A stretch of 64,000 nt of DNA from Locusta migratoria (GCA_026315105.1 CM048755.1:753815301-753879300), one strand, 5' to 3'. Counted from the stretch's first letter, positions 22,640 through 35,346 are shown. Numbers and translations are program-made. Notes: generated by a model from the sequence alone, not told the origin.

Positions 22640-23225
22640 AATTGTAGTATAGTTCTACAAGGATGAAGCTCACAGATTCCACTGGGCAACAGTTTACCAT
22701 TCACCCTTTTGTTATATATAACAAAAAAGGAAGACAAAATTGAGCATATGAGCTTTGTCATTGTTTCAGATTGCGTGGAGTACAATACAATTGCGGTTTA
22801 CACCTTTCAAAAGAAACTTATTTCTTAACTAACAAATTTCAAAAGCTTCAAAAAAGATTCAAAAGCTTCCAAGAAAGATATAATTTTGACGGTTCTGCTG
22901 CTCAGTACAAAGATAAGAAAAACTTCCTGAACCTTTGCCTTCATGAGGAAGACTTCAACATAAAAGCTGAGTGGCACTTTTCAGCCACAGCACATGGGAA
23001 AGGGCCTTGTGATGGAGTTGGGTGTTTAGTTAAGAAACTGGCAGCTCATGCAAGTTTGCAAAGGCCATAACAATATCAGATCCAAACCCCACGAGATCTA
23101 TTTGAGTGGATAGCAGATATCACAAATGTTGACGTTGTGTATTCCACCCAAGAAGACTACGCTGCTTCAGCAATATTATTAACAAGCCAGCAATTTCACA
23201 CTCATTTCCCAACACTACATCAAAA
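22640..23225 (+). pseudogene. Decayed gene with HGKGPCDG motif, likely transposase
   Basis: Three frames join into one protein trace: FYKDEAHRFHW with TIHPFVIY (22645-22715), EHMSFVIVSDC, then YNTIAVYTFQKKLI (22742-22820), and FDGSAAQYKDKKNFLNLC, EEDFNIKAEWHFSATAHGKG and PCDGVG (22880-23025), then TPRDLFEWIADITNVDVV (23087-23140). Two frameshifts (near 22730 and 22820) and one after 23068 break it. I recall the HFxATxHGKGxCDGVG segment as a multi-copy, uncharacterised invertebrate family. Acidic residues in SDC, FDG and CDG could be a DDE-type triad, but that is inference. Its position between inverted repeats supports a transposase role. Confidence 0.6.
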
Positions 23226-23342
23226 TTAATGGTCAAATACTTTTCAGGTGATATACAGAGCTGGGAGAGATAAGTAACTACATCAACAGACAAACTGAAG
23301 TTACAAGATGTAGCAGGCTATGTCACCACTGTATATGACAGT

Positions 23343-23475
23343 AACTGGTAGTTGGCTTGTATACATTTTAGGAATAGGAAATAGGAGTGGAATAGGAAAG
23401 GAAATGCCTAGTCGTGGTACAGTGTACCCTCCGCCACGCACCTTACGGTGAATTGCAGAGTATGTATGTAGATGT
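23343..23475 (+). mobile_element. LINE 3'-end fragment with GTAGATGTAGA tail
   Basis: TACCCTCCGCCACGCACCTT, then GCAGAGTATGTATGTAGATG, ends in a short GTAGAT-type tail. I recall this as the 3' end of an abundant grasshopper CR1-like LINE of the type at 12.5-14.5 kb. Only the last 130 bases or so are present, as expected of a strongly 5'-truncated insertion. The left limit is uncertain. Confidence 0.5.
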
Positions 23476-24562
23476 AGAAGAATAATGAAGAACTTGATGA
23501 AGTTAACTTATCTTCATCCATGTGGACCAGCTAAGTTATTCTCCTACCCTGCAAATGCAGATGTCCTGTGGTGTCAGTTGTGGATGTTCTCACCAAAGTA
23601 AATCCATTTACTTTTACAGGGAGAACATACATTCTTAATGAAAGTGATGTAAACCAAACCCATTCAGTTTTATTAAAACGTAATCTGTTAAGTTTCAACA
23701 AAATTTATTGGGAAACTGCTTTCAACTCAAGACAAAAATTGTCTCAGATTAGTGTTAATGTATATTTTATAGAAAGTTGTTTGAAAATTACTATTAGTAC
23801 CTGTTGTGTTAACAGATACCTGTTACTTAAAAACAAAGTATTTTGTATTTACTTTTTTCAATTTCATTCCACTCATCTTGGACCAGAATTATTATGTAAA
23901 TAGTTCTACATTTTCATATTTTATTTCACTTTGTAGTTAAATGCTCAAAATTTATTTTATCAGTTAATATACTGTTAGTTAAATTGTATGAAATTAAAAT
24001 AAGTAATTAATTATAAAATATGCTGATTAGTTGTTTTAATAAGGTGGTATGATATTTATAATATTTTTTTACTGCCCTTCAGTATATTTTAATGAAATTC
24101 CTGTTTGTTAAAGGACTGTTAGTGAAAAACAAGAGTCCAGAATATTTTTTTTAATAATGAACATCATCATCTCATTTACATTTTGTCATGTGATATACAA
24201 TAGTATGAAGTAGTTATGAAATATTTTGGAATTTGTCCAATTAGTTACTTTTTGTAAAAAAAATCAAAATATTAATTAGCATTTTGAAAAGGGTTATTAT
24301 TTATAAGCTATGTTTTGTTGCATATCCCTGGAAAGCCCATGCAAAATGAAACCTTTCCCAGCTCTCTAATTCAATAAGATTAGCTACTAGGGCAATTTTA
24401 AAAAACTTCATTCATGCATTTATGGCTGGTTTTTGAAAAGTTTACATAGCCATATTTCAGGAATTGAGAAAAAAAAAATTGTAATTTGATATTTTTCTTA
24501 GTCTCGGCACCCACTATAAGTATACTAAATTTAAGCAAAATCTAAGATGGTGCAGTTAAATA

Positions 24563-24588
24563 GGTGGGTTGTTTGACATGGAATGACC
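24563..24588 (-). repeat. Right terminal inverted repeat
   Basis: Reverse complement of the left terminal repeat; the outer 16 bases are identical. Confidence 0.75.
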
Positions 24589-24776
24589 GGTACATAAATG
24601 GACATAACTGAAGACTGGGATACCACCCGTCAGCTTTGCCCCACGACAACAACATGTCTGTGTATTGATCGCAGACAAACTCATACTATGTAGGACTAAG
24701 CATATTCATTACGCAATGAAAAGGCCGCAGGTCTGATGAAGGTTTTCTGTAATTTCTTTTTATACTAATTGTATTG

Positions 24777-24961
<185 letters not shown>

Positions 24962-24980
24962 TTTTTTTTTTGTGGTTTTA

Positions 24981-25011
24981 GGGCGCACAACTTCTATGGT
25001 CATTAGCGCCC
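24981..25011 (-). other. 3'-UTR stem-loop next to the LINE poly-A
   Basis: GGGCGC (24981-24986) and GCGCCC (25006-25011) form a perfect 6-bp stem around a 19-base loop, ten bases from the poly-A tract. LINE reverse transcriptases often recognise 3' structures of this kind. Function here is inference. Confidence 0.5.
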
Positions 25012-25172
25012 AGCCAAGAACATAGATTCGCTATGATCTAAAAAAATGTAACTGTCAGAACATCAACAAGAGGCTAAAAACGAAAGATAAAAGACAATTA
25101 AAAGAGTTAAACATCCTTGGATAAGTTGGCCAAGTTGATAAAACGCAAACTCTAGCAGCTGCTCGTGTGTCA

Positions 25173-28100
25173 TCAGCTAAAAATTTCCTCCAGAGTAGAC
25201 GGAAAGTGAAGGGCTACACGGAGATGATTAAAATTAACACAAGTCAGTAAAACATGTCGCACTGTCAGCAGTTCACCGCAGGAGCATAGCGGTGCAGGTT
25301 CGGCGGATAGCAAGTGACGGTGGCTGAAATGGCAATGACCGATCCGCAACCGAGCCAGGATGACCTCCCTCCCGCCGAGAGGGGCGTGAGGATGTCCTCC
25401 AAGCGGTCGGGATCGGTTTAACAGTTCGCAATTTATTGTTGTACAGTGAAAGCCACACACTGTGCCATTGCGACACGATACTCCGGCGAAGAGCCCGTTG
25501 AACATCGTCCGATGGACGCAAAAGGTAGCCATGCGAGGCAAAAGAGCTGCTGGCCCTTGGCTGCTGTGTCGGCGGCCTCATTCCCGGGCACACCCACATG
25601 GCCAGGGACCCACAGGAAAGAACGTGACAGCTGTCAGTCCGCCAACAACTGGAGGGAGCGTTGGATCCGATACACGAGAGGATGGTTCGAGAAAGGGTCC
25701 TTAAGACTCTGCAGGGCACTAAGGGAGTCAGAACATATGGCATAGAAAGGGTGGCGGTGGCGGCAGGTATACAAAACGGCCTGGTGGAGGGCGAAAAGCT
25801 CAGCCGTGAAGTTTGAGCACCGGTCAGGGAGCTTGTATTGGAAACGGTTGTCCCCGACGACGAAGGCAGATCCGACACCGGCAGTGCTCTTGGAACCATC
25901 AGTGTAAATAAATACGGCATTATCGAACCGCGAACGGAGTTCGACAAGCCTCGAGCGGAATACAAAATCCGGAGTGCTCTCCTTGGGGAGCGAACTAAGT
26001 TCGAGGTGTGTGTGAACCTGGGCCTGATGCCACGGTGGCAATGGGCTTTCGCTCAACCGAAGGGTGGAAGGAAGGGTAAAATCGAGCCGCTGTAGCAGGC
26101 GGCGAAACCGAACTCCCGGTGGAAGCAAGGCAATCGCAGACAACTGATATTGGCGATCGAGTGAGTCGTCAAAAAATAAGCTGTAAGATGGATGGTTGGG
26201 CATCGACCGTAGGCGGCATGCGTACCGACACAAGAGTATGTCACGTCGATTGGTCAAGGGTAATACAGCAGCCTCGGCATACAGACTTTCAACAGGGCTG
26301 GTATAAAATGCACCGGTCGCCAGACGTAATCCACGATGGTGGATAGAGTTGAGACGGCGGAGAATCGACGGCCGTGCTGAAGAGTATACAAGGCTTCCAT
26401 AGTCGAGCTTCGACTGAACAATGGCCTGGTAAAGGTGAAGCAGGACGGTACGATCCGCTCCCCATGACGTGCCACTGAGGACACGAAGAACGTTAAGGGA
26501 TCGGGCACAACGGGCAGCCAGGTAGGACACATGTGTGGACCAGCAAAGTTTCCGATCCAACATGAGTCCCAAGAATTTTGTAGTCTCCACGAAAGGGAGA
26601 GCAACAGGGCCGAGACGTAGAGAAGGTGGAAGAAATTCCTTGTATCTCCAGAAATTGATACACACAGTTTTCTCAGTGGAGAATCGGAAGCCGTTTGCGA
26701 TGCTCCAGGAATATAGACGGTCAAGACAGCGTTGGAGAGAACGCTCCAAGAGACACGTCCGCTGGGCGCTACAATAAATTGCGAAATCGTCAACAAAAGA
26801 GAGATCCGGAGACGTCGGCTGAAAGGCAATCTACGATCGGATTGATTGCAATGGCAAAGAGCGCCACACTCAAGACGGAGCCCTGTGGTACCCCATTCTC
26901 CTGGCAAAAGGTATCTGACAAAACAGAACCCACCCGTACCTGGAACTTGCGATCCGCCAAAAACGCTTGAATGAAAAGAGGAAGGCGGCCCCGAAGGCCC
27001 CATGTGTGCAATGTGCGGAGAATGCCCGCTCACCAACAGGTATCGTATGCCTTCTCCAAGTCGAAGAACACTGCTACTGTTTGACGCTTCTTTAGAAAGT
27101 TGTTCATAATGAAGGTCGACAACGTAACGAGGTGGTCAGCAGCAGAGCGGTGTCGACGAAAACCGCATTGGATATTAGTCAGGAGGCGGCGAGATTCGAG
27201 GAGCCAGACCAACCGAGCGTTAACCATGCGTTCCATCACCTTACAGACGCAGCTCGTCAGAGAAATGGGGCGATAACTGGAAGGAAGGTGTTTGTCCTTC
27301 CCTGGTTTGGGGATGGGGACAACAATGGCTTCACGCCAACATGTGGGAACATGACCTTCAGTCCATATGCGATTGTAGGTACTAAGAAGAAAGCACTTGC
27401 CCGCAGGAGAGAGGTTCTTCAGCATCTCAATATGAATGGAATCGGGCCCGGGAGCAGAAGACCGGGACAGGGCGAGAGCACGATCTAGCTCCTGCATGGA
27501 GAAGGCGACGTTATAATTTTCACGATTAAAAGAGCGGAAAGAAGGCGGCCGTGCCCCCTCTACCTGTTTGCGAGGGAGAAAGGCAGGGTGGTAATGGGCA
27601 GAGCTCGAAACCTCCGCAAAGAAACGACCCAATGCGTTTGAAACATCAGCTGGGTCCACGAGGACTGCGTTCTCCACGGTCAGGCCAGGAATCGGGGAGT
27701 GGACCTTGATGCCAGACAAACAGCGTAGGCCACCCCAGACAACCGTGGAGGGAGTAAAACGGTTAAAAGAACTAGTAAAAGCAGTCCAGCAAGCTTTCTT
27801 GCTGTTGTTTATGATACGACGGCACTGCGCTCTCATACGTTTGTAATTGATGCAATTCTCCAAAGTTGGGTGGCGGCGGAAGGTGCGTAAAGCACGGCGC
27901 CGGGCTCGAAGCGCGTCGCAGCAGGCTGCAGTCCACCAAGGGACCTGGACACGACGTGGAGAAGAGGATGTACGAGGTATGGAACGTTCAGCAGCAGTGA
28001 GAATAACCTCTGTGAGGTATTCGACCTGACTGTCACAGTTGGGAAAATGCTGATTGTGAAAAACAGCCATGGAAGAATAAAGCCCCCAGTCGGCTTTAGA

Positions 28101-28793
28101 AATGTTCCAACTGGTGGGACGTGGAGATGGGGAATGATGTAGGAAGTGGATGATACAAGGGAAATGGTCACTCGAGTACGTGTCAGAAAGTGCATACCAC
28201 TCAAACCGACCGGCAAGCTGAGGAGTGCATATTGCGAGGTCTATATGGGAATAAGTGTGTGTTGTGTCAGAAAGGAAGGTCGGTGCACCGGTGTTGAGGC
28301 AGACAAGATCGAGGTGGTGGAGAATGTCCACCAAAAGGGAGCCTCTCGGACAAGGTGCCGGAGAGCCCCATAGGGGGTGGTGGGCATTAAAGTCGCCTAC
28401 CAACACGAAAGGTGAAGGGAGCTGGTCAACAAGGTTTAGCACATCTGCCCTAGTAAGGGCAGATGACGATGGCGAATATATATTACAGAGGGAGAAGGTA
28501 AATGTGGATAAGGTGATGCGGACGGCAACTGCCTGTAGGTGAGTGTGCAAGGAAATGGGATGGAAATAGACGTCGTCTCGAAGGAGCATCAGAACCCCTC
28601 CATGGGCTGGGACACCTTCCACGGGTGGCAGGTCGAACCGCACAGAGGTGTAGTGTGGAAAGTCTGCACGATCACGTGGACGCAACTTAGTTTCCTGGAG
28701 GCAGACTAGAAGCGGGCAGTGCAATCGAAGGAGTAATTTTAACTCCTCCCGATTAGAACGAATGCCGCGAATGTTCCATTGAAGGAGCGCCAT
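25173..28793 (-). pseudogene. ORF2: endonuclease, reverse transcriptase, RNase H
   Basis: Start chosen at the ATG of MALLQWNIRGIRSN, the typical endonuclease opening; the frame is open upstream to 29075. Endonuclease: CLQETKLRPRD (28690), VGDFNAHHPLWG (28420), SSDHFPCIIH (28170). Reverse transcriptase: VPIPKPGKDKHLPSSYRPIS (27310), QCGFRRHRSA (27160), FFDLEKAYDT (27060), VPQGSVLSVALFAIAI (26880), FVDDF active site (26795). RNase H: YTDGSK (25905), ELFALHQAV (25815), WVPGHVGVPGNEAAD (25590). A C-x-C-x7-H-x4-C zinc motif lies near the end (25265). Lesions are a TGA after AYDTCW (27030), one extra T in the run before FVDD (about 26803), a TGA after LLAD (25634), and a further frame change between 25560 and 25400. 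Both TGAs could be CGA decayed at a CpG. Confidence 0.88.
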
Positions 28794-29098
28794 GATAAAA
28801 ATGAGAGAAGAAATAAGGATAAAAACCAAGAAGCGAGCGGGGTCACCTCGACGGCCGCTGAGGACCGGATTTCGAGGGAGCACTGCTATCGCTGTCTGGG
28901 GGCAAAGGGTCATGTTCCATTGGTTCGACCGACGCGCCTGCCACCTCCCTGAGTTGATCAGGAGGGGCAGTTTCCACCGCCGGTAAAGGGCCGGGCGCCC
29001 GGCAAACGGAGCGTCCCGGTGAAACAGAAGACGGCCGAGGCCGGCAACTGTTGGACGGCGTGACAGATGGGTCACGCCTCGGCGGGGAAGGAGAGGAA

Positions 29099-30232
29099 CT
29101 ATTTCTTGTCAGCTCTTCTGGAAGAGTGACGGCGGGAAGAGGCAGTTGACGGTTGGGAAGCCTGAGAACGCAGAAAATCCTCACGGACGGGTTCCTTTTT
29201 CAAGGTCCGGGCATCTTGTTTTGGTGCCCGCGGTTTACTAGAGTTTGACGAAGACTGTACCCTAGAAGCAGCAAGAGGGAGCGGGGACGTGGAACGGGCA
29301 ATCTTCGGGCTGGCGGATCGCACAACTGTGTCAGCGAAAGTGAAGTCACATGTCTGGGTACTGGAATCCTTGGTAGGTCGAGTTGAGGTGAGTACCTTAC
29401 TGTATGTACCCGTTGGGAGGACAGTGGGCTTACGACTCGCCAACAACTTACGAGCGGCAGATGTCGATACCTTCTCCGTAACCCGAATTTGCTGGATTAC
29501 CTTCTCATCCTTGTATACAGGGCAGTCGCGAGAGGAAGCCGCATGGTCACCGTTGCAGTTTAGGCAGTGAGGGGACGGAGGTGGGCAATCCCCCTCATGG
29601 GCGTCCCTACCACAAGTGACACACTTTGCTGCATTTGGGCAATGTTCACGGGTATGGTTGTACCTGTGGCACTGAAAACAGCGCGTTGGGTTAGGTACAT
29701 AAGGGCGGACGGAGATGACTTCATACCCTGCTTTGACCTTCGACGGGAGGTCAACTTTGTCAAACGTCAAAAACACAGTACGAGTCGGTGTCAGATGGTT
29801 ATCGACCTTTTTCATGACCCTGTGGACGGCTGTCACACCCTGATCGGACATATACGATTGGATATCTTCATCAGACAACCCGTCAAGGGATCTCGTGAAG
29901 ACTACCCCCCGTGACGAGTTGAGTGTGCGGTGCGCTTCGACCTTAACTGGAAAAGTGTGCAACAACGTAGTACGTATCAGTTTTTGGGCTTGGAAGGCAC
30001 TTTCCACTTCCAGCAACAATGTGCCACTGCGCTGACGTGAACAGGTTTTAACAGGGCCAGCAATTGCATCTACACCTTTCTGTATAACGAAAGGATTGAC
30101 AGAATTGAAATCCTTTCCGTCGGTGCGAGAGACAACCAGAAATTTAGGTACATTAGGCAGAGTCTTTTTAGGCTGAGGCGAGTCTAACTTACGTTTATGG
30201 GTCAACGTCACGAAAGAAGATAAGGAAGTCAT
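29099..30232 (-). CDS. ORF1: gag-like nucleic acid-binding protein of the LINE
   Basis: A 377-residue open frame starting at the ATG of MTSLSSFVTLTHKRK (the frame is open to 30331, but from a GTG). ORF1 proteins of I/Jockey-group LINEs coat the RNA and guide it to the nucleus. Seen here: a basic N-terminus, a central fold (residues about 55-180), then three zinc knuckles: CFQCHRYNHTREHC (C-x2-C-x4-H-x4-C, residues 185-198), CVTCGRDAHEGDC (204-216) and CLNCNGDHAASSRDC (223-237). A long Ser/Pro/Lys-rich tail follows. It has no internal stop. It ends about 300 bases before the ORF2 ATG, though ORF2's frame is open to within 24 bases of it. It is the only apparently intact coding sequence in this window. 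Confidence 0.85.
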   Translation of the reverse strand: MTSLSSFVTLTHKRKLDSPQPKKTLPNVPKFLVVSRTDGKDFNSVNPFVIQKGVDAIAGPVKTCSRQRSGTLLLEVESAFQAQKLIRTTLLHTFPVKVEAHRTLNSSRGVVFTRSLDGLSDEDIQSYMSDQGVTAVHRVMKKVDNHLTPTRTVFLTFDKVDLPSKVKAGYEVISVRPYVPNPTRCFQCHRYNHTREHCPNAAKCVTCGRDAHEGDCPPPSPHCLNCNGDHAASSRDCPVYKDEKVIQQIRVTEKVSTSAARKLLASRKPTVLPTGTYSKVLTSTRPTKDSSTQTCDFTFADTVVRSASPKIARSTSPLPLAASRVQSSSNSSKPRAPKQDARTLKKEPVREDFLRSQASQPSTASSRRHSSRRADKK

Positions 30233-30862
30233 CGCGGAAGTGTCCCCCGTGATTACCGGCGTCTCCGATGGCGCGCTCCTTCCTAGTGGGGGCCCTCTCC
30301 GAGGGCTTACCCGCCTTAGGTGATTGTTCACACCTCAGGTCACACCTCCCGAGAACTGACGGAGGGACCAATCGGCACGTTCGGAAGGTACCAGCTCGGG
30401 TAATCACCCCTCCCTGGGCCTGGCCTTTACCAGGGGGTACGTACGTGCCCTACTTGTCTACCCGGGGCGGGGAATTACGCGTTACCCCGTCACCTGCTAC
30501 GCATGATAATGCATGGGTCGGCCTTCAGACACGCACAGGGAGGAAAGAAGAAGAATAGAGGAAGTGAATAGAAAGAAGGAAAGGTGTCTCAAACGCCGAG
30601 GCGCAGACTAATGAGGAGAAGAAGGCGAGGAGAGGACAAGGAGAGAAAGACAGAAAACGAAGGGTAAGAAAGGAAGGAACCAAGGAATAAGAGTAACGAC
30701 AACAAGAAAACACCTGAACTCGTGAAATACGCCCGTCTCCGGGCGAAGGCATAAACCGGGAGGGAAAGTGAAGCAGCCTGGGGCAGAAGAAAGGCTGCTC
30801 CGGCTCGGGGCCCCGTGCGCGCCACACACGTACCCACAAAAGAACTGTGGGCCCCCTGGGGG

Positions 30863-30864
<2 letters not shown>
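30233..30864 (-). other. 5' untranslated region of the I-type LINE
   Basis: About 630 bases, GC-rich (for example the GGCCCCGTGCGCGCC block at 30807-30825), against the AT-rich flanks. It starts with a C-run followed by AGGGGGCCCACAG at the microsatellite border. Internal promoters of LINEs sit here, but no specific element could be recognised. Confidence 0.6.

Positions 30865-30947
<83 letters not shown>
30865..30947. repeat. (GA)n microsatellite at LINE 5' side
   Basis: About 41 perfect GA units, on the same strand as the AG block at 24875-24955 on the other side of the LINE. Confidence 0.97.
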
Positions 30948-30949
<2 letters not shown>

Positions 30950-32315
30950 AGTAGTGATATTTGTTTGTGTTAACTATTTAAAGTTTATATATATATATGA
31001 TATTTTTGTAGTATTTATTTATGTTGAAGATATGTCCCCATGAAATGTAATAAGTAGATAATTTGGTTATATTTTACTTACCGTGTTATCAGAATAGTGT
31101 GGTAGTGTTGACAACAAAATGTTCACTTTATGAGGATAATTAATTTTACTGGCCATACAAGGGTACATAACCTTTCAACCATAGAGAAGGAAGACCATTA
31201 ATTATTCATCTCATTGACAACATGAAAAATTATGCCCTCTTGTTAGATGCTATTGACTTTTAAAAGATCATTCAAAGGTTGTTGCCATCATTATCACACT
31301 ATGCCACTGATACAATAAAATTATGGATAAAATTTTATTATATCTAAAAAGTAAAGATTGCATAACTGATGATATAATGCCAGACAGTAGAGATAGAGCT
31401 CAGCACTCCAGGAAATAATATGGATTAACATGGTACCTTAGATTTTATTTTGGTGTGCATAGTCTTAATGTCAAATTGAGCCCGAAGTATACTAATGTGT
31501 CATCTACTTTTATTCCAGGACTGACGATGGCTGTCAAATATGTGTAAATTAGTAATTACATTGTATAAATATTATTGCAACCTTGACAAGTAAACGTTTG
31601 TCCCCAAGAAAGGGGGAGGGGGGGCACCAACAAACTCTGATTTAGAGCTGCAAGGCAGGGAGGGAAGGGCAGTGTCAAATTTCTGGCTGTGGACTTAGAC
31701 CTCAACACTACAGAGATAAATGTTTAGCAATTGTGTGGAACTGTATTAACAATCACAAATCTTGCTGCTTTGTACTATACATCATTCTGAACCTTACAAC
31801 ATGATATATAAATTAAAGAATTATTGTTTATTTTATCACAACAATACAAGAGTTCCTATTTTATGGTACAATTTGCATTACAAAATGAAAACCTAACTGC
31901 TTGCTCAGCCAGCTAGCACATTCCAGAAAGCCTATAATAGCATATAGATGTTTGATTCAAAGTAACTTAGTAATCATATTCATTTTCCAACTTGTAAGAC
32001 ATGACTCGGGGAGTAAATATACATCTCATTTAACAGCATACAGTGTGGTTGTTAACTCTTTAAATGGTCATTTGTTATTCACAGCTTAAAAACCAAATGT
32101 TCTTCACAGGAATCTTGAGGTGAACAACTCTACTATCCTGTCTCACACACTTTTGAGCCAAGAACCAATTTACTACTGAGCTACAGGCATGGGGAAACAG
32201 CACCAACTTTTAACTTATTTTCGGACACAATAGGATATTTGGATGAGCACAACCATAATGTTAGACCTAATTACAGATATAAGAGAACCTTTCAAAGAAA
32301 GTGTATACTGCACTG
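30948..32315. other. No gene recognised
   Basis: AT-rich sequence (short TA run at 30987-31000) with no coding family signature or clear repeat. Confidence 0.5.
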
Positions 32316-32610
32316 TGTGATGTTAGTAAGGCATTTGATTGCAACCCTTGACTGCAGTCTTATCAAGTGTTATCCATCCACAGAAGTCTCTTTTGAAGAT
32401 AAGGTGCAACAAAAAGTGCCATATGGATTTATATTAATACACCTGCTGTTTGCAGTATTTGTTAATGGTCTACGCTGACTGACATTATACAACTTGCAAA
32501 TTACACCACTGTCTGCTACTGCTAACACACTGTCTTTACAACAAGCAGTGAGGCCAAGGAGTGCTTTAAAGCATCAGGTTTTAATGCTGGACCTAGGAAG
32601 ACCGTAAATG
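32316..32610 (+). pseudogene. LINE reverse transcriptase fragment
   Basis: CDVSKAFDC at 32316 is a reverse transcriptase motif A (the usual form is DxSKAFDxV). After one frameshift comes QQKVPYGFILIHLLFAVFVNGL (32408-32475 in pieces), a mutated GVPQGSILGPLLFxVYVNDL motif B. A further shift gives LANYTTV in place of YADDTTV near 32500, so the catalytic aspartates are gone. Likely CR1/Jockey type. Only about 300 bases can be recognised. Confidence 0.65.
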
Positions 32611-35346
32611 CTTCCACAATCTCTAAGTAACTCTCATATGGATTGTAAGAAGATTATCTAGGCCTAATAAAGAGTTCACAGAGGCATTTAAACAGTGTTC
32701 TTGCCATGCTTCATTCGCGAATGGTAACTGGTAACATGGGAAATATTCTCTGCCATGAAATTCACATCCAGTAGGCTATCCAACTTGCAACTTTGTTACA
32801 GTATAACCAGCGACATGGATTTGTTGGTTTTAATGACGTCCATTCTAGTGTTTTATGATTACTATAATTACAGTGCACTCTATTCAAGTCATAACTACGT
32901 ACTAATGTGGATTCAGTAATAAAAAATGAAGCAAAGAACTGCACTGCAGGATGAAGAGATGCACCAGGATAGTTATGTCGTGTAAAATCAATACTAAAGC
33001 AAAAAACTGACAGTTACCTAATAGATTTCTAAACTAATTTAGCTCTGAATACTGCTCCAAAATCAGCTCTTACATCAAAGTAAAAACGACAGAAAACATG
33101 ACGCAAATACTACTTATTTTATACACGATCATGAGATTTCAGTGTGTACAGTTCCCTAGGGAACCAAATCAACAGCACAGCGCATTCCAAGCATTTCAAA
33201 GCAGCTATAAGAACTTATAACTAGCGATACACGGTATTAAATCCGCTCATTAATACGTAAGCAAGAGGGATTTGTGGCGCATCAAAATCAAAAACTAACA
33301 ACCTTCGAAAATTCTCACTGACCTAGACATTGAAGAATGTTGTGTACAAACAAAAATAATCCTCCAATGACGACAGTTACCAAGTCGTTCTAGCGTTAAC
33401 AATCATCTTTCTATAATAAGGCAAAAATGACAAGACTTCGTATCTAACAACGTAGAGGTGTCAAACATCATGCATCACAAGTCACAACCAATACCACATC
33501 CGATTCTGTCTGCCGCAGCAGACCGACATCTCTGAAGTCAAAAGATCTCTGATATTATAAACACACTATACCACTTTACAACATCAATTACTTAAAATCT
33601 CTAATATGTACGAGATTCGTAGAAGATATTACAAGTTGCAGCACTAACGATATTTTAATTCTACATCTACACAAAAAAGCATTTTATTACAAAATCAAAG
33701 AGACATCTTTACTATACACAGGCGGGTGTATCTATTCTAAACAGTGTACAGTTGTATTAACTGAGGTGTTGTGAGGTCAGTAGTCGACGAGAGTAAATAT
33801 TATACTTACCGCTGCATAAAGTGAGATGACGCTGTTCAGTAAGTCTTTTAAAGTGAAAAGTAATTCACAACTGAAAGGATCAGAAAGGTTGGTACAGTTT
33901 TTGTTCTTTTAACACGGGGATATTTTCGAATGACAACATTGTGTTATTACTAAGAAAGACTAAAGAAGGATGTTACATTTCACTTTAACAGCGTAACGTG
34001 GTTAAGGGCTACTGAGTTGTAACTCGTTGCATAGCTTGGCAGTATGAAGTGCCAACCATACTGACTGTTGTGTAGCAATGTGCGGCTGTTATTGATTCCA
34101 TGGTCCGGGAAGTTTGAAATGCTTGTCGTGCAGATGAGAAAGAACGTGCACTGTCACACGACTCTGCTTTAGGTTTAAAAGCCCTTCCATCCAACGTAAA
34201 CAAAGAGAAAAAACCTATTCTCTTTAGTAATGATCTGAAATGAAGTCACATGAGAGTGTGACAGCTGTTGTAACTATCATGCAGTCCTACACGAAAGCTC
34301 TGCTGTATTTCATAGAATTAAAAGCATGATCTGTAAGGAGTTAATGAAACAAATAAGTGTTAATGTACAGAATGCCTACAAAAATATTATTTCTAAAATA
34401 ATAGACAGAAGACAATGAAATGCCTAATTTCACACATCCATAAAATATCGAAATTTCATTGGATGTCAAGAGAGCTACTATTATACTTATTGCAACTAAG
34501 GCAGTCATTACACACACCTATTTAAATCCAAATGGTATGCCACTCGTGACAGCATTCTGGGAACTTGACTAATATTGGACTGAAATGCAAGATTTAACAA
34601 AGGGCCACTTGTGCTCTCACTTTGATGTGTGCAAACAACTCGAATAATCGTTTCAAATGATTGGTGTTTTACAATTAAATCATGAGGCTAGGTAAATGTA
34701 AGTGCAATGTCATTCACTTAATTCAATCAATTTCCCAAAATTGTATTTGGCAAGTGCATCACATAGGTGGCCAATCATTTAAAGTTAAGCCATTTTTTCC
34801 TGCTCAATACACGAGTAGTAAAAAGTAAAATTTAGTAATTAATACTAAGCCTAATTGGGGGGGGGGGGGGGGAGATCCAAAACTTTGTTGTTATGAGTGG
34901 GCAATTTGTGATTGCATGTGAACAACACACAGAAAATATGGAATACTGACTTGTCACTGTAGAGAGATTTAAATTGATTTGTAGTGGAAGATGGCCTTAT
35001 GTACAATTATGTAATACTTTTGCCTAATCTGGTAATTCAAGATAATAGCACATAGAAACACAATGCACTCACAACATGAAGTTAAATGCACACATCTATC
35101 ATGTGGTACTTGAATTGTTAGATCATGATTCATAATTAGTAAGTTCACATAACAGCTGCTTGGACAGTTTAGAAACTCCAAGAAAATAACATTGGGCGAT
35201 GAACAACAACACACTGCATGATTTTAGTGAAATCTTAAGAAATTGACAGGAGAGCCAGCAATAAATTTGGGTTAATAACTATGTTTTTTCCTACTTAAAA
35301 CCAAACTGTCACACCTTTCATATTTAACTTCATTATTTTTCCTGAC
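32611..35346. other. No gene recognised
   Basis: 2.7 kb of AT-rich sequence. Short frames (for example 34009-34203 and 34969-35214, minus) have no recognisable features. A G17 run lies at 34856-34872. Confidence 0.5.

Larger units (their letters stand above)
20104..24588. mobile_element. TIR-bounded DNA transposon with an unclassified gene
   Basis: GTCATTCCATGTCAAA at 20106-20121 recurs as its exact reverse complement at 24572-24587, and similarity continues inward for about ten more bases. Between these ends lie poly-A, a SINE (20804-21022), two sets of degenerate tandem repeats, a decayed coding region (about 22640-23220) and a LINE tail (23343-23475). Target duplications are unclear (GTAT against GTAC at best). 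Known superfamilies could not be assigned from the ends. About 4.1 kb remains without the nested insertions. Confidence 0.6.

Noticed and set aside
22432..22647. 71-codon frame with a hydrophobic helix ahead of the HGKG gene
   Set aside because: No evidence that it joins the downstream trace in frame. The hydrophobic run could be chance.
26254..27036. 260-codon minus-strand frame
   Set aside because: A shadow frame over LINE ORF2. The true frame carries the reverse transcriptase motifs.
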